A stretch of 64,000 nucleotides of DNA from Panaeolus papilionaceus. Taxonomy: Eukaryota; Basidiomycota; Agaricomycetes; Agaricales. The stretch covers positions 1,612,001 to 1,676,000 of the forward strand of contig JADNRZ010000007.1 of the NCBI GenBank assembly GCA_015501605.1, read 5' to 3'. The notes beneath the pieces were generated by a model that worked only from the letters and a program-made list of their open reading frames with translations, did no database searches and was not told where the DNA came from. Both the position numbers and the translations under genes were made by a program. Positions 60,792-64,000 of the stretch are shown in pieces. The stretch's first letter is position 1. Each line of letters starts with the position of its first letter.

Positions 60792-62436
60792 ATGTCGTCG
60801 CAATACCCCTCAACAAATGACTTCTACTTTCCAGTGGGCGTGTTCTTAGAGGTTCGCTCGATGTTCCTATTCTGCCTCCGCATAGTTTTACCAAAATGAT
60901 CGTCGCACTAGGCTGTATTATATGGTGGGGAAGCTTTTCTCCAGTACCGCAGAAGGTATAACTGAGTTGGCACACGGTTATAGGGCTTTATACTGCGCTA
61001 TTTGTAGCAGCCATGTGGGTCCAATGGGGTAAGCGCCGGTCGCGAGGGGGCTTTTCAGGATGGGTAAGGAAAACAATATATTTTACCTTGGTGGCTCAAG
61101 TTGGATGCTCACTAGAATGGACGGTCTACCATCTCATTACCCCACAGCTATATCTCACCTCAGTTATTTTAATGTGGATGATTGCAAGTGCGCATCTTGG
61201 TGAGTTTCTAATTCGAGCTTCGACGATATTCCTGGCAACATGGACATCCCTGACAGAAGCCGAGCCTTTCAGGTATTTCAATCCAGCGACTCCTAAGAGT
61301 ATTTATCCTCGAAGTGGGAGTAGATACTAGCACGCCAACCTACATGCGCATTTACGACATGACAAAATGGGACACATTTGCATATTTTGTGTTGACGTCG
61401 CTGATGCTCTGGATAGGGGATGTTCTTGTGGTGAGTGCACCTAATACTGATCTGCCACTCGCTTAGCTTTCAATTACTAAATCGACACTGTCGACTGACG
61501 AATCTTGTGATTAGATATACAGAACGTACATCGTCTGGAGCAAGAATATACGTGTCGTCGCATTGCCAATTTTGATTCATGTTACCTATGTCGGTGCGCA
61601 CAGTATTTTCTTCAAGACAAACAAAAAGCGATTCATACTTTCATTCGATTTAATCCATGTTACATTGTCATTAAAACTCAACAACGAATCTTGAACCTTC
61701 CAGTTATCGGTACAATTACGATCCATGCATTCAGCCAACCACACAAGATACCGCTTAAAACAGCCATCGCATGGTCCCTTCCAGTTTTCCCCCTCGTCGT
61801 TGCGCAAAATCTAATAACAACCGGTCTACTCTCTTACAAGATCTACTCAACGCATCGGGAATCGATGCGAAATGGGGTCACAGACGCGACGAGTGGTAAA
61901 CTAAGCCTAGTCTCTCTTGCGTGGATGTTGATCGAAACTGCGATGTTGTATACCCTGAACTTATTGGTTTTGATCATCCTTAGCGTTTTAAGGCATCCTG
62001 CCCACGTAATTGCGTCCATATTGCTTGTTCCTAATCTTGGTAAGCATATGGGTCTTTAGTGGCTTTCCAAGGCGTACTCTCAACCAGATTTCTCACTCGT
62101 TACAAATCATCAGGCATCGTCTTCGTCCTTTTATCAGTTCGAGTTCACTTGAGCGGAACCACGCGTCTGCCTGATGAAGCAGCGAGCAAGTCCGCCAACG
62201 TCTTCGAATTCAGACGCCCTGACTCCAACGATCGCAATGTGGTGGCTCATCCTCTGGCTTCACAATCCACTGTACTAGCCCACGTCACCCACGAGCAGGA
62301 GTTGCACGATGATTATTCAACGACGCAGCGTTCCAACATCGATACCAATGATGCTGAAGCGGAGGATCGACACTCCGAATCATTCCCTACCGGTACTATA
62401 TCTTTAGCACGTCGAAACTCGAGAGAGTGGCTATAG
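60792..62436 (+). CDS. Multi-pass membrane protein, Agaricomycete-type family, copy 1
   Basis: Uncharacterised integral membrane protein with about seven hydrophobic segments. Readable exons: LYTALFVAAMWVQWGKRRSR (about 60985-61045), a TM region to MWMIASAHLG (61200), an exon with TKWDTFAYFVLTSLMLWIGDVLV (61360-61430), IYRTYIVWSKNIRVVALPIL (61516-61590), then VIGTITIHAFSQPHKIPLKT, FPLVVAQNLITTGLLSYKIY, SLAWMLIETAMLYTLNLLVL (61704-62040), and IVFVLLSVRVHLSG with a polar cytoplasmic tail to the TAG at 62436. The Y-R-T/C-Y-x-V-W and V-F-V-L-L-S-V-R-V-H blocks are typical of a large mushroom-specific family. The start at 60792 (MSSQYPSTNDFYF) keeps the frame only if two unusually short introns (34 and 28 nt) are spliced; a start at 61013 is the cautious alternative. 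A paralogue faces it at 63023-64000. Confidence 0.72.
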
Positions 62437-63022
62437 GTATTGTTTGACAACTCGTGTCACTTTCGCTGTGGATTAGTTTATAGGATAATTATTGCCCATG
62501 GACTATTGTTCCCTCTGCAACTTGCTTTGGATTTTGCTTCGCCTGCTTAACTAGTTGAGGTGTGTATCATATAATTCGTATGGAGATTGGACTCTTTATA
62601 CACATTAGGTCGTTGGATAACAACCCATACAGTATTTTTCTTCCTTGTATCATACATACCATATCGAACTGAAGTCTGCGAGTTACATGGGCTATTAAGG
62701 GTCGTCATGGAATCAAATGAAAGTCTGATAATAGATTGATGAAGATGCATATAACGAGTGATTGGGTTGCGATAGAGTAGAATATCGGGGCAAGACAATG
62801 TATAATACAATTACGAACAAATGAAATCCAAAGAATAGATGCGGGTCCAAAGTTATGATACAGGTAGAACCATCGAAAGCATGGTGCAGATCAAATGTGT
62901 AACAAACTACAAGCGAAAAGTTGGTATAAATCAATCAAAATGCTAAACATTCCCCGAAATCAATAACAAGAAGTGAAATGCGTCGAATTGACGATATTGC
63001 TCAAATCGAATCATAGCGACTC
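62437..63022. other. Spacer between convergent paralogues
   Basis: 586 bp between two stop codons. It is AT-rich, probably holds both 3' UTRs, and nothing else was recognised. Confidence 0.5.
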
Positions 63023-64000
63023 CTATACACTCGAATTCCGACGCGAATACACAGGTAATACCGCTGGAAATGATTCGGACGCTAATCTGTCCTTCTCTTC
63101 CTCGTCGATATCGACGTCCAAACGCTGACTTGTCGAAATTTCGTTTTCAAACTTCCTATCGAGGAAGAGATGTCTTGCTCGAGGGGTCTGTGAAATACGC
63201 GGGTTGGTCCGCCCTGTGCTATTACTCGCATCATTGGACTCGGAGCCCGAGCGTCTGCATTCAAAGATTTCAGGCATCTCGTAATCCCTCGATGTCGTTT
63301 CATCTGTCCTACGCGACGGTGTACCGCAAAAGTGGACGCGAACGGATAAGAGAACGAAGACCATACCTGAATAGATAAGAACAAATCTGTCATTTACATT
63401 GACGTGGTTGCTTATCCAGGAAAACCACTAAAAACAACTACTTACCAAGCGTAGGCACAATCAGCACAGTCGTAATGGCCTGTCCTGGATGCCTCAAAGC
63501 GCCAAGGATGATCATCACCACCAAATCCAGCGTATACAGTGCCGCCGTCTCCACCAGCATCCACGCGAGCAAACCGAGACCCACGCCGCTTGCAGCATCA
63601 GCGACACCATTGGTCCTGGACTCGCAGTGCTGGGCATAGACTTTGTATGAGAGCAGTCCAGTAGTGAGAACGTTTTGTGCGACGACAAGCGGGAAGACGG
63701 GTTGGCTCCATGAGAGCGCGGTCATGTAGGAAAAGTGGTTGGGGTGGCTGAACATGTAGATGTTCACGGTGCCGATGGCTGGAAATTTTGAAGTGTCAAT
63801 GGTTGAGTTTATCAAAGATGGAGGTATGAATGGATGAGTGGTTTGTTTTTGACAGATGTCGAAGGTGATGACTAACCGAGGTAGGTAATTTGAATTAGAA
63901 TTGGCAACGCGACGATTCGTACGTTTTTGTCCCATACTAGATATGTTCTGTATATCTGCACAAAAGGATTCGTGAGCGAGCGCGCGTCGACGATAGCGGT
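63023..64000 (-). CDS. Multi-pass membrane protein, copy 2 (partial, runs off the window)
   Basis: Paralogue of the gene at 60792-62436 on the opposite strand, tail to tail with it. From the right edge: an intron end, IYRTYLVWDKNVRIVALPIL (63957-63875), IGTVNIYMFSHPNHFSYMTA, FPLVVAQNVLTTGLLSYKVY, LLAWMLVETAALYTLDLVVM, ALRHPGQAITTVLIVPTLG (63780-63445), then after an intron MVFVLLSVRVHFCG (63364) and a polar tail to the stop at 63023. Intron positions match copy 1. The tails share an acidic D-x-D-E/A-E-x-x-D-R and S-E-S-F-P block. The N-terminal half lies outside the window. Confidence 0.75.

Overview
The window looks like nuclear DNA of a mushroom-forming basidiomycete (Agaricomycetes). Genes are split by many introns of about 50-60 bp with GT..AG ends and frequent CTAAC/CTGAC-like branch points. 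The recognisable families are fungal: MUB1/samB MYND protein, TEA/ATTS transcription factor, MUP1-type methionine permease, F-box protein, fungal P450s, and KDZ transposase with a CxC2 cysteine cluster. The species cannot be told from sequence alone. All gene models below are manual splices of open frames, so exon edges are inferred unless stated.

Layout. 1-5.6 kb: nothing convincing. 5.6-9.8 kb: a cytochrome P450 gene and, just downstream, a truncated pseudogene copy of it. 10.1-12.5 kb: two diverged copies of an unknown gene arranged head to head as a large imperfect palindrome. 15.4-20.9 kb: a very long MUB1/samB-like MYND-finger gene whose frame breaks once, at a six-G run. 20.9-26.1 kb: gene-poor, pyrimidine-rich at first. 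26.1-27.7 kb (-): TEA-domain transcription factor. 29.5-30.8 kb (-): unknown protein whose start codon appears to be split by an intron. 33.3-34.3 kb (+): F-box protein. 36.9-38.8 kb (-): methionine permease-like transporter.

40.2-53.5 kb: the most interesting part, a 13.3-kb KDZ-class DNA transposon that can be delimited from the sequence. It has about 70-bp imperfect terminal inverted repeats (53 of 71 aligned positions identical), a 10-bp direct repeat ATATTACCAC immediately outside both ends (candidate target-site duplication), and about 1 kb at each end filled with degenerate copies of a motif like TATTGAAATAGTATTTAAAT. It carries an apparently intact KDZ transposase gene with a CxC2 zinc cluster and three passenger genes: a large uncharacterised protein, a small protein ending in an RNase H1 N-terminal (hybrid-binding) domain, and a small basic-region protein. 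The four genes form two divergent pairs.

55.0-57.4 kb (-): DHA2-type MFS transporter. 58.7-60.1 kb (+): unknown gene split by a 0.66-kb Tc1/mariner-like MITE with perfect 29-bp inverted repeats and TA duplication; the two halves are exactly in frame across the insertion. 60.8-64.0 kb: two convergent paralogous multi-pass membrane protein genes, the second running off the right edge. I saw no tRNA, rRNA or CRISPR.
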